From Brevibacillus laterosporus (lineage in GTDB: Bacteria > Bacillota > Bacilli > Brevibacillales > Brevibacillaceae), in the NCBI GenBank assembly GCA_007833815.1, contig CP033464.1, positions 4,768,001 through 4,832,000 on the forward strand: a stretch of DNA of 64,000 nucleotides, given 5' to 3'. Shown piece by piece: positions 8,129 through 17,475 of the stretch (the stretch's first letter is position 1; every line of letters begins with the position of its first letter). The translations under genes were made by a program, and so were the position numbers. The notes beneath the pieces are model-generated. The model was not told the DNA's origin. It did no database searches and saw only the letters and a list, made by a program, of their open reading frames with translations.

Positions 8129-9143
8129 TGATATCATCTCCTCCACCGCGGGCGATGATGATTTCTCCAGCTTCTTCTAAGCGACGAATAGTAGCAACGA
8201 TGCGAGATTGAGCTTCTTCGACATCACGCAATCGCACAGGTCCCATAAATTCCATTTCTTCTTTGAACGTATCCGCCATCCGTTTGGACATGTTGCGGAA
8301 AACCGTTTCACGAACTTCTTCGCTTGCCACTTTAAGCGCAAGTTGCAAATCGTTGTTGTCCAAATCGCGAATAACACGTTGAATGGATCGATTGTCGAGC
8401 GTAGCGATGTCCTCGAATACAAACATCCGTTTTTTGATCTCTTCAGCAAGCTCTGGATCTTGAATCTCTAGTGAATCAAGTATGGTTCGTTCCGTACTAC
8501 GGTCAACACCATTTAATATATTCACAATTGATTCAATACCACCCGCTTGTGTGTAATCTTGGGTAACGGTTGCGGACAGCTTTTGTTCTAATACCTGTTC
8601 TACCTGCGCAATTACCTCTGGAGATGTGCTATCCATTAAAGCAATACGTTTAGCTACATCTGCCTGACGATCCTGCGACAGAGACGATAAGATCATAGAT
8701 GACTGTTGAGGTTCTAAATAAGCAAGAACTAACGCAATAGTTTGCGAATGTTCATTTTGAATAAAGTTAAGGATTTGGCTAGGATCGGCCTTTCTAGCGA
8801 AGTCAAATGGACGCACTTGCAAATTGGCCGTTAAACGGTTCAAAATATCTAGCGCCTTGCTTTCTCCTAATGCTTTTTCCAAAATTTCTTTTGCGTACGT
8901 AATACCACCCTGTGCTATTACTTCTTTGGCAACTGCAATCTGATGGAATTCTGCTAGTATTTTGCCTTTTTCTTCATGATCCACTTTACGTACACTGGCA
9001 ATTTCCAATGTAAGTTGTTCAATCTCATCTTCACGTAAATGCTTAAATACCTGTGCCGAGACATCTGGACCAAGCGAAATGAGCAAAATCGCAGCTTTTT
9101 GCCTTCCGGATAACTCTTTTGCGACACGAGCCACTATACTCAC
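8121..9143 (-). CDS. fliG: FliG flagellar motor switch protein
   Basis: 340 residues, full length. FliG is the rotor protein that contacts MotA. It shows KELSGRQKAAILLISLGPD at the N-terminal FliF-binding domain, the middle-domain EHSQTIALVLAYLEPQQSS (EHPQ-like motif, here EHSQ), and the C-terminal torque helix with charged residues (EEVRETVFRNMSKRMAD). Only 3 bp separate it from fliF. The EHSQ variant of EHPQ is mild and I expect it to be functional. Confidence 0.96.
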   Translation of the reverse strand: MSIVARVAKELSGRQKAAILLISLGPDVSAQVFKHLREDEIEQLTLEIASVRKVDHEEKGKILAEFHQIAVAKEVIAQGGITYAKEILEKALGESKALDILNRLTANLQVRPFDFARKADPSQILNFIQNEHSQTIALVLAYLEPQQSSMILSSLSQDRQADVAKRIALMDSTSPEVIAQVEQVLEQKLSATVTQDYTQAGGIESIVNILNGVDRSTERTILDSLEIQDPELAEEIKKRMFVFEDIATLDNRSIQRVIRDLDNNDLQLALKVASEEVRETVFRNMSKRMADTFKEEMEFMGPVRLRDVEEAQSRIVATIRRLEEAGEIIIARGGGDDIIV

Positions 9144-9146
9144 TCC

Positions 9147-10724
9147 TTAGTCTTCTGCTAGCCACGTACGAAGCAGAACGACGAACTCGTCCGGGTTGCT
9201 TCGCGCCAATTTTTCCAACTGTTTACGAACCATCGCTTCATCCGTATTATCTTCCAAAGAAGAAAGGTCGGGAATCTCAAGCGATGGAGCATAGGGAAAC
9301 TCTTCATCGAACTCTACTTCTTCTTCCTCCTGCTGTTGTTTGCGGCGACGAATAAGCATGTACGCCACTGCTCCCAAGGCTAACAAAGCAACTGCTCCCA
9401 CTCCATACATCATAGTTGGAGTAAAGAAACCCTTGTTATCTTCGTCAAGCTTACCCGAGAACGGTTTCGCAAAAACAGAAATACGCTTGTTCACTTCATC
9501 ATCGGGTAGATTCTTATTGCTGACGGCCACACGAACAACATTACCAATTACTTTTTGAATATTTTCTTTGGTAGCGTCATCCAACGTTCCCCCATTCGGA
9601 GGTTCAACCCCAACGTTGATAGAAATATCAACAATTTGATATGGACTAGCGGTTACATTCTTTGTTATACGATTTACTTCACGATTGACGGTATCAGATA
9701 GTTCTTCATATTCACTATTGCTCCCTTGAGCCGTAGCAGATTGATAGCTACCAATCTGATTGTCACCTGTACCGGCTACGCCACCAATAGGCGGAGTACC
9801 TTGTCCGGTATATGCTTTTGATAATTTTTGAGAACTAATTATAATGCCTTCATCATTTACAACAGGTGCGACCAGATTTTCTACCCGGTTTTCTTTTGAA
9901 AAATCCATCTGTACCATCGTATGTACGACAACCTTATCTCGTCCCATAATGGTGGACAGCATGTTAAATAAATTTTTCTGTATTTCTCTTTCTACTTTAT
10001 TACGTATCCTCTCTTGTTGTTCAAAAGTAGTAATTGAACTGCCGTCTTCTTTACTAGATAACTCCAACGTATTGGAATACTGATCGGTAATCGTTATGTT
10101 TTCTACAGGCAAGTTTTTCACTGATCGTGAAACAATATGATATAAGGATTTGATTTGTGCATCGTTTAATTGAGTACTTGGGTCTACCTCTACCATGACT
10201 GATGCTGTGGCTTTATCTGTGTTGTCTGTAACAAATGTGGTATCTTCCGGCATGGTTAAAATAACTTGGGCAGTACGAACTCCTTTTACTTTTTCCAAGA
10301 TTTTTCGAATCTCCAGTTGAAGAGCATCTTTCTTCATCACTTCAAACTGGCGATCGGTCATGCCAAACATATTATTGGAGAAAATTTCTGAGCTGAAACC
10401 TGCATCTTTTGGAATTCCTTGAGCTGCTAAATCAACAATGACATCTTGCGCCATGGTTTGCGGCACTTGAATGCCTGTCCCATTCCCAGTCAAGCGATAT
10501 GGGATGTTTTTTCCTTCTAGCTCTTGTTTGATCGCACCAACTTCTTGCTCACTCAATCTGTCATATAAATTTACATATACAGGACGAGAAGCTATGTATA
10601 GATAAAGGGAAAGCGCGATAAGTAAGAACAGAGCTGAAGCGCCTATCAATAATTTTTGTTTTTTTGTGAGCTTGTCCCACATTGTCTTCATCTTGTCTCG
10701 ATATAACAATAAACGTTCGTTCAT
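9147..10724 (-). CDS. fliF: FliF flagellar MS-ring protein
   Basis: 525 residues. FliF forms the membrane-embedded MS ring on which rod, C-ring and export gate assemble. Two membrane segments frame the ring-building domains: about 25-47 (LLIGASALFLLIALSLYLYI) and about 438-460 (MYGVGAVALLALGAVAYMLI). The YscJ/FliF domain includes RPVYVNLYDRLSEQEVGAI. The C-terminal tail LEKLARSNPDEFVVLLRTWL binds FliG. It is a little shorter than enteric FliF, normal for Bacilli. Confidence 0.96.
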   Translation of the reverse strand: MNERLLLYRDKMKTMWDKLTKKQKLLIGASALFLLIALSLYLYIASRPVYVNLYDRLSEQEVGAIKQELEGKNIPYRLTGNGTGIQVPQTMAQDVIVDLAAQGIPKDAGFSSEIFSNNMFGMTDRQFEVMKKDALQLEIRKILEKVKGVRTAQVILTMPEDTTFVTDNTDKATASVMVEVDPSTQLNDAQIKSLYHIVSRSVKNLPVENITITDQYSNTLELSSKEDGSSITTFEQQERIRNKVEREIQKNLFNMLSTIMGRDKVVVHTMVQMDFSKENRVENLVAPVVNDEGIIISSQKLSKAYTGQGTPPIGGVAGTGDNQIGSYQSATAQGSNSEYEELSDTVNREVNRITKNVTASPYQIVDISINVGVEPPNGGTLDDATKENIQKVIGNVVRVAVSNKNLPDDEVNKRISVFAKPFSGKLDEDNKGFFTPTMMYGVGAVALLALGAVAYMLIRRRKQQQEEEEVEFDEEFPYAPSLEIPDLSSLEDNTDEAMVRKQLEKLARSNPDEFVVLLRTWLAED

Positions 10725-10761
10725 GGTTCACCTCTACAGAGCTGCATACCAGTTTGGAACC

Positions 10762-11061
10762 TTACACCTGCATGCGCATGATTTCCTGATATGCTTCGAT
10801 CGCTTTGTTACGTACTTGCATCGTCATTTGCAACATCAGAGATGCTTTTTGACCTGTTACCATCACTTGATGGACATCAGTCACTTCTCCTGCTGCATAT
10901 TTCATTGTCATTTGTTCCGAAGCTAACTGAGCCTGATTAACCTGATCCAGTGCGTCGGTCATATAGGCCGAGAAATTTCGTGCTACTTCAGCCGGTGAAG
11001 CTGTGTTTTTTACTTGTAGCGGCTGTGCGTTTATGACTGAACCTATGTTACTGATTTCCAT
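10762..11061 (-). CDS. fliE: FliE hook-basal body junction protein
   Basis: 99 residues, usual size. FliE is the first rod-side protein, linking the MS ring to the rod. The C-terminal half VHQVMVTGQKASLMLQMTMQ followed by VRNKAIEAYQEIMRMQV is the family signature. It lies between flgC and fliF, in the standard flgB-flgC-fliE-fliF order. Confidence 0.95.
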   Translation of the reverse strand: MEISNIGSVINAQPLQVKNTASPAEVARNFSAYMTDALDQVNQAQLASEQMTMKYAAGEVTDVHQVMVTGQKASLMLQMTMQVRNKAIEAYQEIMRMQV

Positions 11062-11080
11062 CTGTCAGCCAACCCCTTTA

Positions 11081-11542
11081 TTATTTACCATTAATCTCTA
11101 GTGCTTTTTGCATCATACCCTTAAGCGCGTTCATAGCTGTAACATTTGCCTCATAGGACCTAGAAGCAGAAATCATGTCAATCATTTCTTTTGCCACGTC
11201 TACGTTAGGCATCATGACATAGCCCTCTAGGTCTGCGTCAGGATGCTCAGGATTATAGACCCTCTGGAACTGACTATTGTCCTCCTTAATCCCGGTAACG
11301 CGTACCCCAGACTCCTGACGACCTGCTACATTCCCGACTGCTGCTTGTAGAAGATTGTCGAAAGACTCTCCTGTTCTTGGTGTTAATTCTACCATCTTAC
11401 GTCGGTACGGTTGCCACGCGCCGTCAACAAATTTCCCACGCGTCGTATTGGCATTAGCGATATTAGAAGCAATCGTATCCAGCCTAAGACGATTGGCAGT
11501 CAAGGCAGAGGCACTTGTATCAATTCCACGAAACAGACTCAT
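11081..11542 (-). CDS. flgC: FlgC flagellar basal-body rod protein
   Basis: 153 residues. The N-terminal rod motif LDTIASNIANANTTR and the C-terminal motif PNVDVAKEMIDMISASRSYE are diagnostic of FlgC, a proximal rod subunit exported through the type III gate. It begins 6 bp after the flgB stop. Length matches B. subtilis FlgC. Confidence 0.96.
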   Translation of the reverse strand: MSLFRGIDTSASALTANRLRLDTIASNIANANTTRGKFVDGAWQPYRRKMVELTPRTGESFDNLLQAAVGNVAGRQESGVRVTGIKEDNSQFQRVYNPEHPDADLEGYVMMPNVDVAKEMIDMISASRSYEANVTAMNALKGMMQKALEINGK

Positions 11543-11548
11543 CTACTA

Positions 11549-11956
11549 TCATCCTCCCTCAACAACACTCTTCATTTTTGTAAAGTATCCATTTGTTAAC
11601 TGAACAAGACCATTATACCAGATGGTGTTTTTGGCCTGTTGGCTCATCTCAAAATCAATGTCCACATTGTTCCCATTGTTTTGAATTAACGTTTGGTTGT
11701 TAGTCATGGTTCGGGCCTGAGGGATATTACCTAAACCTGTGCCAAATGGAATGTGTCTCTGATTCGTTCGATATGCTCCTAAGGTTCGACCATTATTTCC
11801 TTCCATTGCCTCCTGCAACAAGCTCTCAAACACAACCTGTTTGCTTTGAAAATGAGGGGTATCAATGTTAGAAATATTGTTGGCAATCACTTTTTGCCTA
11901 AGCATAGCGGCGTCCAATGAGTTTTCTAGTACATTTAATTGCGTAGATTGAATCAA
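11549..11956 (-). CDS. flgB: FlgB flagellar basal-body rod protein
   Basis: 135 residues. FlgB is the most membrane-proximal rod subunit. The segment LRQKVIANNISNIDTPHFQSK is the rod-protein N-terminal motif, and the C-terminus MSQQAKNTIWYNGLVQLTNG is FlgB-like. It is the first gene of the flagellar operon; the 345-bp gap before it should hold the operon promoter. A GGAGGG ribosome site precedes the start. Confidence 0.95.
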   Translation of the reverse strand: MIQSTQLNVLENSLDAAMLRQKVIANNISNIDTPHFQSKQVVFESLLQEAMEGNNGRTLGAYRTNQRHIPFGTGLGNIPQARTMTNNQTLIQNNGNNVDIDFEMSQQAKNTIWYNGLVQLTNGYFTKMKSVVEGG

Positions 11957-12233
11957 GTTTCTCTACCCTCCTTTGTGCCTAAGCGTACATTTTTCTTCTA
12001 TTTTCTTTGCAATTCGACATCTAACACGCACCTATAATACCATGAAGAAAACTACTAAGAAAGCCCTATCTTACTAGGACTAGGAAAAATGTTACAAAAG
12101 TCTCAATTGGGGAAAATGCCCATAAAAACAGTGTTTTTTACCAATTTTGTCACATTCATTTCATATATGTATTAATAATGTGAATACTTATTATGAATAC
12201 TACACAAACAAGTGATAAATATGAAAAAAAAGA
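11957..12233. other. Intergenic region upstream of the flagellar operon
   Basis: About 280 bp without a gene between codY and flgB. It should carry the flgB promoter, but I find no convincing SigA or SigD site. A TAAA followed 15 bp later by GGGCATTT on the minus strand matches the SigD -10 at only about half its positions. A TATTAT lies near 12037-12042 without a good -35. The sequence is AT-rich with no repeat I recognise. Confidence 0.4.
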
Positions 12234-12260
12234 GAAGAAGGTCAATAGACCCCCTTCTTC
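12224..12260 (-). terminator. Rho-independent terminator after codY
   Basis: GAAGAAGG and CCTTCTTC arms (12234-12260) form a hairpin followed on the minus strand by a T-rich tract (12224-12233). It separates codY from the flagellar operon, so flgB probably needs its own promoter. Confidence 0.75.
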
Positions 12261-12301
12261 ATTTTTCCACAAAGCGGATAACCACTGGTTTTTTTGTCAG
12301 T

Positions 12302-13081
12302 TTATGGCGTTTTAAGTTTCTCTAATTCTGGAAGAAGTTTTCCATTCAGAACTTTAATAAATGTTCCCTTCATACCCAAAGAACGAGATTCAATTACACC
12401 AGCGCTCTCTAATTTTCTCAAAGCGTTAACAATAACAGAACGCGTAATTCCCACACGGTCAGCAATTTTTGAAGCAACTAGTAGGCCTTCTTTCCCATCT
12501 AGCTCTTGGAAAATATGCTCAACTGCCTCAAGCTCACTGTAGGACAGAGAACCAATTGCCATTTGCACGACAGCTTTGCTACGTGCTTCCTCTTCAATCG
12601 CCTCTGCACGCTCACGCAAGATCTCCATACCTACTACAGTAGCGCCCACTTCAGTTAGAATTAGGTCACCTTCAACGAATTCTTTGTTTACACGTGCCAA
12701 GATCAATGTACCCAAACGATCTCCGCCACCCATAATCGGAACAATTGTTGTCCAACCTGTAGGGAACACTGCTTTCATTTCTACTGGAAAAGCACTGTGT
12801 GGACTGTTAACATCTAGATTAGAAGATGTTTCTTCTACTTTTAATAAACCATTACTATATTCTTCTGGGAAACGGCGTTCCTCTAGCATTTTGCGAATAC
12901 GATCATTATCGATTTCTTGAGCAATTGCATAACCCAGCAATTTTCCTTTTCTGCTTAACACAAAAATATTTGCCTCAATAACGTCGCTTAGTACGCTAGA
13001 CATCTCATTAAAATTAACCGCATTACCAGCTGTTTTTTGTAACATACGGTTAATCCTTCTAGTTTTTGTTAGTAAATCCAT
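12302..13081 (-). CDS. codY: CodY global nutrient-responsive repressor
   Basis: 259 residues, the normal CodY length. CodY senses branched-chain amino acids and GTP and represses stationary-phase genes, among them motility and competence genes in Bacillus. The N-terminal GAF domain begins [16 protein letters not shown]; the C-terminal winged helix shows [20 protein letters not shown], the CodY recognition helix. It lies after hslVU and before flgB exactly as in B. subtilis. Confidence 0.97.
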   Translation of the reverse strand: MDLLTKTRRINRMLQKTAGNAVNFNEMSSVLSDVIEANIFVLSRKGKLLGYAIAQEIDNDRIRKMLEERRFPEEYSNGLLKVEETSSNLDVNSPHSAFPVEMKAVFPTGWTTIVPIMGGGDRLGTLILARVNKEFVEGDLILTEVGATVVGMEILRERAEAIEEEARSKAVVQMAIGSLSYSELEAVEHIFQELDGKEGLLVASKIADRVGITRSVIVNALRKLESAGVIESRSLGMKGTFIKVLNGKLLPELEKLKTP

Positions 13082-13139
13082 CGTATATTTCCTCCTGACA
13101 TCTTCTCACAAATCGATCGCCAATATATATGTTTTCTCT

Positions 13140-14537
13140 CTATAAAATGTATTGACTTAGGTCGCGATTCTGTACAATACTATTTAACTTCTCTTGCACA
13201 TATTGAGCGGTGATATTAATCACACTCAAGTTAATATTTGGCGCTTCAAACGACAAATCTTCAAGCAATTTTTCTAATATAGTGTGTAACCTTCTTGCTC
13301 CGATATTATCAGTACTTTGATTCACCTCTGTTGCCAATCGTGCTATCTCATGTATAGCATCTTCAGAAAACACAATTTTAATTCCTTCTGTTTCCAAAAG
13401 GGCTTGATATTGTGTAATTAAAGCATTTTTAGGTTCTGTCAATATTCTTATAAAATCTTCAACTTTCAAGCTTGAAAGCTCTACTCGAATTGGAAAACGT
13501 CCCTGCAATTCTGGTATAAGATCAGATGGTTTGGCTACATGGAAGGCTCCTGCAGCCATAAAGAGCATATAATCTGTCTTGACCGGCCCATACTTGGTCA
13601 TAATCGTAGAACCTTCCACGATCGGCAAGATGTCACGTTGAACTCCCTCTCGTGACACATCTGGTCCACGGCTATCTTTTCCGGCGATTTTATCAATCTC
13701 ATCGATAAAGATAATCCCAAATTGTTCTGCTCTAGATATGGATTCTTGAATCACTTCATCCATATCTACCAGTTTTTGGGCCTCTTGCTGAGTCAAGATC
13801 TTGCGTGCTTCCCGAATGGTTAGCTTGCGTTTTTTTGTTCGCTTAGGCATCAAGCTTCCCAGCATTTCCTGCATCTGATTACCCATCTGCTCTGCACCAG
13901 GAATCTGCAACATATCAAACATGGACGGTGACTGGTCTTCTACCTCTATTTCGATCTGTTGATCCTCCAGTTCACCTGCAGCTAATTTCCAGGCCACTTG
14001 TTTACGTTGTTTCTCCAGGGATGGATCTTCCTCATCAGTTTTTTCGGTTTGTTGCTGGTTAGAAAATAGCATCTCAAACGGGTTCTTAAAGTTGTTTTGC
14101 TGTTTCTTTGAAGGAAGTAAGAGCTGAACTAGCGCTTCTTCAGCATTTTTCTCCGCTTTTCCCTTCACTTTTTCCATCTTTTCCGTTTTGACAATTCGGA
14201 TTGACGATTCCACTAAATCGCGTACCATCGATTCCACATCGCGACCTACGTAACCGACTTCTGTATATTTCGTAGCTTCCACTTTAATAAATGGGGCTCC
14301 GGTTAACTTTGCGATACGGCGCGCAATCTCCGTTTTCCCGACTCCAGTCGGTCCAATCATCAAGATATTTTTGGGAATCACTTCATCTCGAAATTGTTCC
14401 GGCAAGAGACTACGACGATATCTATTGCGAAGCGCTACAGCAATGGCACGTTTGGCCTGCTGCTGCCCTACAATGTATTTATCCAAATGTTCTACAATCA
14501 AGCGGGGGGTCAATTGCTCCCAATTTAACAAGGACAT
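13140..14537 (-). CDS. hslU: HslU (ClpY) ATPase subunit of HslVU protease
   Basis: 465 residues. HslU is the AAA+ unfoldase that feeds substrates to HslV. Start [20 protein letters not shown]; Walker [14 protein letters not shown]; Walker [12 protein letters not shown]; the pore-loop context is [13 protein letters not shown] (GYVG). The intermediate domain with [17 protein letters not shown] is present. The C-terminus ends in RDLSQYIL, the hydrophobic tail that docks into HslV. It follows hslV with a 7-bp gap. Confidence 0.97.
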   Translation of the reverse strand: MSLLNWEQLTPRLIVEHLDKYIVGQQQAKRAIAVALRNRYRRSLLPEQFRDEVIPKNILMIGPTGVGKTEIARRIAKLTGAPFIKVEATKYTEVGYVGRDVESMVRDLVESSIRIVKTEKMEKVKGKAEKNAEEALVQLLLPSKKQQNNFKNPFEMLFSNQQQTEKTDEEDPSLEKQRKQVAWKLAAGELEDQQIEIEVEDQSPSMFDMLQIPGAEQMGNQMQEMLGSLMPKRTKKRKLTIREARKILTQQEAQKLVDMDEVIQESISRAEQFGIIFIDEIDKIAGKDSRGPDVSREGVQRDILPIVEGSTIMTKYGPVKTDYMLFMAAGAFHVAKPSDLIPELQGRFPIRVELSSLKVEDFIRILTEPKNALITQYQALLETEGIKIVFSEDAIHEIARLATEVNQSTDNIGARRLHTILEKLLEDLSFEAPNINLSVINITAQYVQEKLNSIVQNRDLSQYIL

Positions 14538-14544
14538 CTCTCCC

Positions 14545-15096
14545 TTACCCTTCCAGTTTCATGTCTTCAATTACTAAATTCGTATTCGTAAAGACGCAAA
14601 TTTCAGCGGCTGTTAATAGACTGGCTTCAGCAATCTGCCTAGCTGTAAGCTCTGGTGCATATTTTTTCAAAGCCCGTCCCGCTGCCAGGGCAAAATTTCC
14701 GCCTGATCCGATGGCTAATATGCCGTCGTCCGGTTCAATAATTTCCCCATTACCTGAGATCAAAAGAAGATGTCTTCGATTGCACACAATCATCATAGCT
14801 TCTAAACGGCGTAATACTTTATCAGAACGCCATTCTTTGGCCAGCTCGACTGCCGCTCTCTGTAAATTACCATGATACTCTTCCAGTTTGCCTTCAAAAA
14901 GCTCAAACAACGTAATTGCATCAGCAACAGAGCCAGCAAATCCTGCCATAACTTCTTCACGATATAGTCTTCGTACTTTTTTGGCTTTGTTTTTCATCAC
15001 CATACTATTGCCAAATGTAACCTGACCGTCTCCTGCCATCGCCGCTTCACCCTTATGCTGGACGGCAAAAATGGTGGTAGCATGAAATTGTTCCAT
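14545..15096 (-). CDS. hslV: HslV (ClpQ) peptidase subunit of HslVU protease
   Basis: 183 residues. The proteasome-beta-like peptidase is clear from [37 protein letters not shown] and [20 protein letters not shown]. The catalytic nucleophile in most HslV is the N-terminal Thr of TT; here that is Thr7, so a six-residue propeptide (MEQFHA) would have to be removed. B. subtilis ClpQ starts MSSFHATT and was reported to use an N-terminal Ser; that Ser is Glu2 here, so the Thr mechanism seems forced (inference). It forms a unit with hslU and xerC. Confidence 0.96.
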   Translation of the reverse strand: MEQFHATTIFAVQHKGEAAMAGDGQVTFGNSMVMKNKAKKVRRLYREEVMAGFAGSVADAITLFELFEGKLEEYHGNLQRAAVELAKEWRSDKVLRRLEAMMIVCNRRHLLLISGNGEIIEPDDGILAIGSGGNFALAAGRALKKYAPELTARQIAEASLLTAAEICVFTNTNLVIEDMKLEG

Positions 15097-15102
15097 AGTC
15101 GT

Positions 15103-16029
15103 TCACCCCCTGTGAAAATTTGCACGCGGATGTGCAGTATCGTATACCTCCCGCAATCTTTCTTTTGTGATGTGGGTGTATACTTGTGTAGTGGAGATAT
15201 TCACATGTCCTAATAGCTCTTGCACCGTCCGTAAATCTGCTCCTGCATTGAGTAGATGCGTAGCAAATGAGTGACGGAAACTGTGGGGTGAAATCCCTAG
15301 ATGTAGGGCTGCTTGTTGTAGATATTTATCTACCATTCGGCGCACACTACGATCTGATAAGGGAGTTCCCCTATAATTTAACAAGAGAATTGGGGTATCT
15401 TTTTTAGCCTTTGCTAGTAACCTCGGCCGCCCTACCTGTAAGTATTGTTGCAGAGCCTTGATGGCATAACTTCCGATTGGCACATATCTTTCCTTAGCAC
15501 CTTTACCGTATACAAGGGCAATCCCATTCTGAATATCAACAGCGTTTATTGACAGTGTTACCAATTCAGACACGCGCATTCCACTTGCATATAAAAGTTC
15601 AAAAATAAGGAAATCACGGAGACCAAGCGACGTTTTAGTATCAACTACTCCTAATAGTGTCTCTATTTCATGCGGATACATAAAGGTAGGTAGCTTTTTC
15701 TCCACTTTTGGTGTAGAAACCATCTGAAACGGATTTTGTTCCAAATACTCTTCACGCATTAAAAAGCGATAAAAGCTCCGCAAGCTAGACAATTTTCTCG
15801 CAATACTCCGACGGGAAAGACCTTTTTTTGCAAGATGAGCTAAAAAAGACCGACCATGTAAATAAGAAACAGCAGCAAATTCATTGATTTGTTGCTGTTT
15901 CATAAATACGACAAATTCATTGATATCTGCTACGTATTGCTTCAGCGTATGAGGAGAGACGTTTTTTTCCACCTTTAGGTAATGGATGTAAGATATGATC
16001 CATGCGGAAAACTCGGATGAATTGTCCAT
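15103..16029 (-). CDS. xerC: XerC-type tyrosine recombinase (CodV)
   Basis: 308 residues. An N-terminal SAM-like DNA-binding domain (YIHYLKVEKNVSPHTLKQYV) precedes the catalytic domain with Arg in LLYASGMRVSELV, HSFRHSFATHLL (HxxR), LLGHVNISTTQVYTH with the nucleophilic Tyr. XerC/CodV acts with XerD at dif to resolve chromosome dimers. Location before hslV matches B. subtilis codV, so this is the chromosomal Xer rather than a mobile integrase. Confidence 0.95.
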   Translation of the reverse strand: MDNSSEFSAWIISYIHYLKVEKNVSPHTLKQYVADINEFVVFMKQQQINEFAAVSYLHGRSFLAHLAKKGLSRRSIARKLSSLRSFYRFLMREEYLEQNPFQMVSTPKVEKKLPTFMYPHEIETLLGVVDTKTSLGLRDFLIFELLYASGMRVSELVTLSINAVDIQNGIALVYGKGAKERYVPIGSYAIKALQQYLQVGRPRLLAKAKKDTPILLLNYRGTPLSDRSVRRMVDKYLQQAALHLGISPHSFRHSFATHLLNAGADLRTVQELLGHVNISTTQVYTHITKERLREVYDTAHPRANFHRG

Positions 16030-16090
16030 CTGAGATGTACTCCTCCCAAATCACATATATAGTAACATAGCGCTAAACACTGAAACAACT

Positions 16091-17404
16091 TTAATTATGT
16101 CTTTTATGTGTAAAATTCTGAATACTACCAAGCGCCCGTTCAGCGATCTTTTCGTTTTTTTCCTTTTTGTTCCTAATTTTAATTCCTAAACTTGGTAAAA
16201 GACCAAAATTAGCATTCATTGGTTGGAAATGTTTGGCGTTGGTTGTTGTGATATAATGTGCCATGCTACCCATTACAGTCTCCTCCGGAAGAATCATTTG
16301 TTCTTCTCCCTTAGCAAGACGCGCCGCATTTATCCCCGCTAGTAGTCCAGATGCTGCTGATTCCACATAACCCTCGACACCAGTCATCTGTCCTGCAAAA
16401 AACAAACTATCACGCTCTTTATACTGATAGGTTGGACGCAACAACTTCGGAGAGTTGATAAACGTATTGCGATGCATGACTCCATAGCGAATAATTTCAC
16501 AATTTTCCAGACCTGGAATCAATTGAAAAACTCGTTTTTGCTCTGGCCATTTCAAATGAGTCTGAAAACCTACGATGTTATACAGAGTTGCAGCACTATT
16601 GTCCTGTCTAAGCTGAATAACGGCATGTGGTTGTTCTCCAGTACGCGGGTCGGTTAGGCCTACTGGTTTCAACGGTCCAAACAGCATAGTCTGGCTTCCA
16701 CGAGATGCCATGACTTCAATTGGCATGCATCCTTCGAAAAAGACTTCTTTTTCAAATTCCTTGAGAGGAACGGTTTCCGCAGAAATCAATGCATCGTAAA
16801 AACGATTAAATTCCTCTTCATTCATCGGACAATTTAAGTATGCCGCTTCTCCTTTATCATAACGTGAAGCAACAAATACCTTTTCCATATCAATAGAATC
16901 TTTCTCGATGATAGGTGCCGCAGCATCGTAGAAATACAGGTACTCTTCTCCCGTAAGCTCTTTTAGTTGTTCAGAAAGAGCTGGGGAAGTAAGCGGACCA
17001 GATGCAATGATTACAATCCCCTCTGGAATTTCTGTGATTTCTTCGTTAACCACCTCAATTAATGGATGATTACGTACTGCTTCCGTAACATACTCTGCAA
17101 ATTCATGACGGTCAACAGCCAAAGCTCCACCAGCAGGAACTTGGCATTGATCCGCTGCTTTCATGATCACAGAATCAAATTGACGCATTTCCTCTTTTAA
17201 TACCCCAACAGCATTGGTCAATGAATTAGCTCTTAGTGAATTACTGCAAACCAGTTCAGCAAATTTATCTGTGTGGTGCGCAGGGGTTTGCTTAACTGGC
17301 CTCATTTCATACAACTTAACAGAAACACCGGCTTGAGCAATTTGCCAAGCGGCTTCACTCCCAGCAAGACCTGCACCGACCACCGTTACAAAAGGTTGTG
17401 TCAT
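16091..17404 (-). CDS. trmFO: TrmFO tRNA (uracil-54-C5) methyltransferase, folate/FAD dependent
   Basis: 437 residues. TrmFO makes ribothymidine at position 54 of tRNA using methylenetetrahydrofolate and FAD. It shows the FAD-binding [20 protein letters not shown], the conserved [21 protein letters not shown] segment with the catalytic Cys, and [20 protein letters not shown] near the C-terminus. It is a GidA relative, told apart by length and by the neighbours topA and xerC. ATG at 17404 starts [12 protein letters not shown]. Confidence 0.96.
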   Translation of the reverse strand: MTQPFVTVVGAGLAGSEAAWQIAQAGVSVKLYEMRPVKQTPAHHTDKFAELVCSNSLRANSLTNAVGVLKEEMRQFDSVIMKAADQCQVPAGGALAVDRHEFAEYVTEAVRNHPLIEVVNEEITEIPEGIVIIASGPLTSPALSEQLKELTGEEYLYFYDAAAPIIEKDSIDMEKVFVASRYDKGEAAYLNCPMNEEEFNRFYDALISAETVPLKEFEKEVFFEGCMPIEVMASRGSQTMLFGPLKPVGLTDPRTGEQPHAVIQLRQDNSAATLYNIVGFQTHLKWPEQKRVFQLIPGLENCEIIRYGVMHRNTFINSPKLLRPTYQYKERDSLFFAGQMTGVEGYVESAASGLLAGINAARLAKGEEQMILPEETVMGSMAHYITTTNAKHFQPMNANFGLLPSLGIKIRNKKEKNEKIAERALGSIQNFTHKRHN

Positions 17405-17443
17405 GGTGAAAAATCCTCTCTATACCTACTATTTAATTGAATA

Positions 17444-17475
17444 GGGGAATAGAACTAAAAGTTCTATGAATCCCC
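17444..17475 (-). terminator. Hairpin at the end of topA (possible weak terminator)
   Basis: A long inverted repeat, GGGGA-TAGAACT and AGTTCTA-TCCCC, spans the topA stop codon and the start of the gap to trmFO. No good T-run follows on the minus strand, so it may protect or process the mRNA rather than end it. Confidence 0.4.

Noticed and set aside
12060-12180. SigD promoter for flgB
   Set aside because: TAAA with 15-bp spacing is present, but the -10 matches only about half of GCCGATAT.
14291-14875. 194-residue plus-strand frame over hslU and hslV
   Set aside because: Antisense shadow of two certain genes with no homology and no ribosome site.
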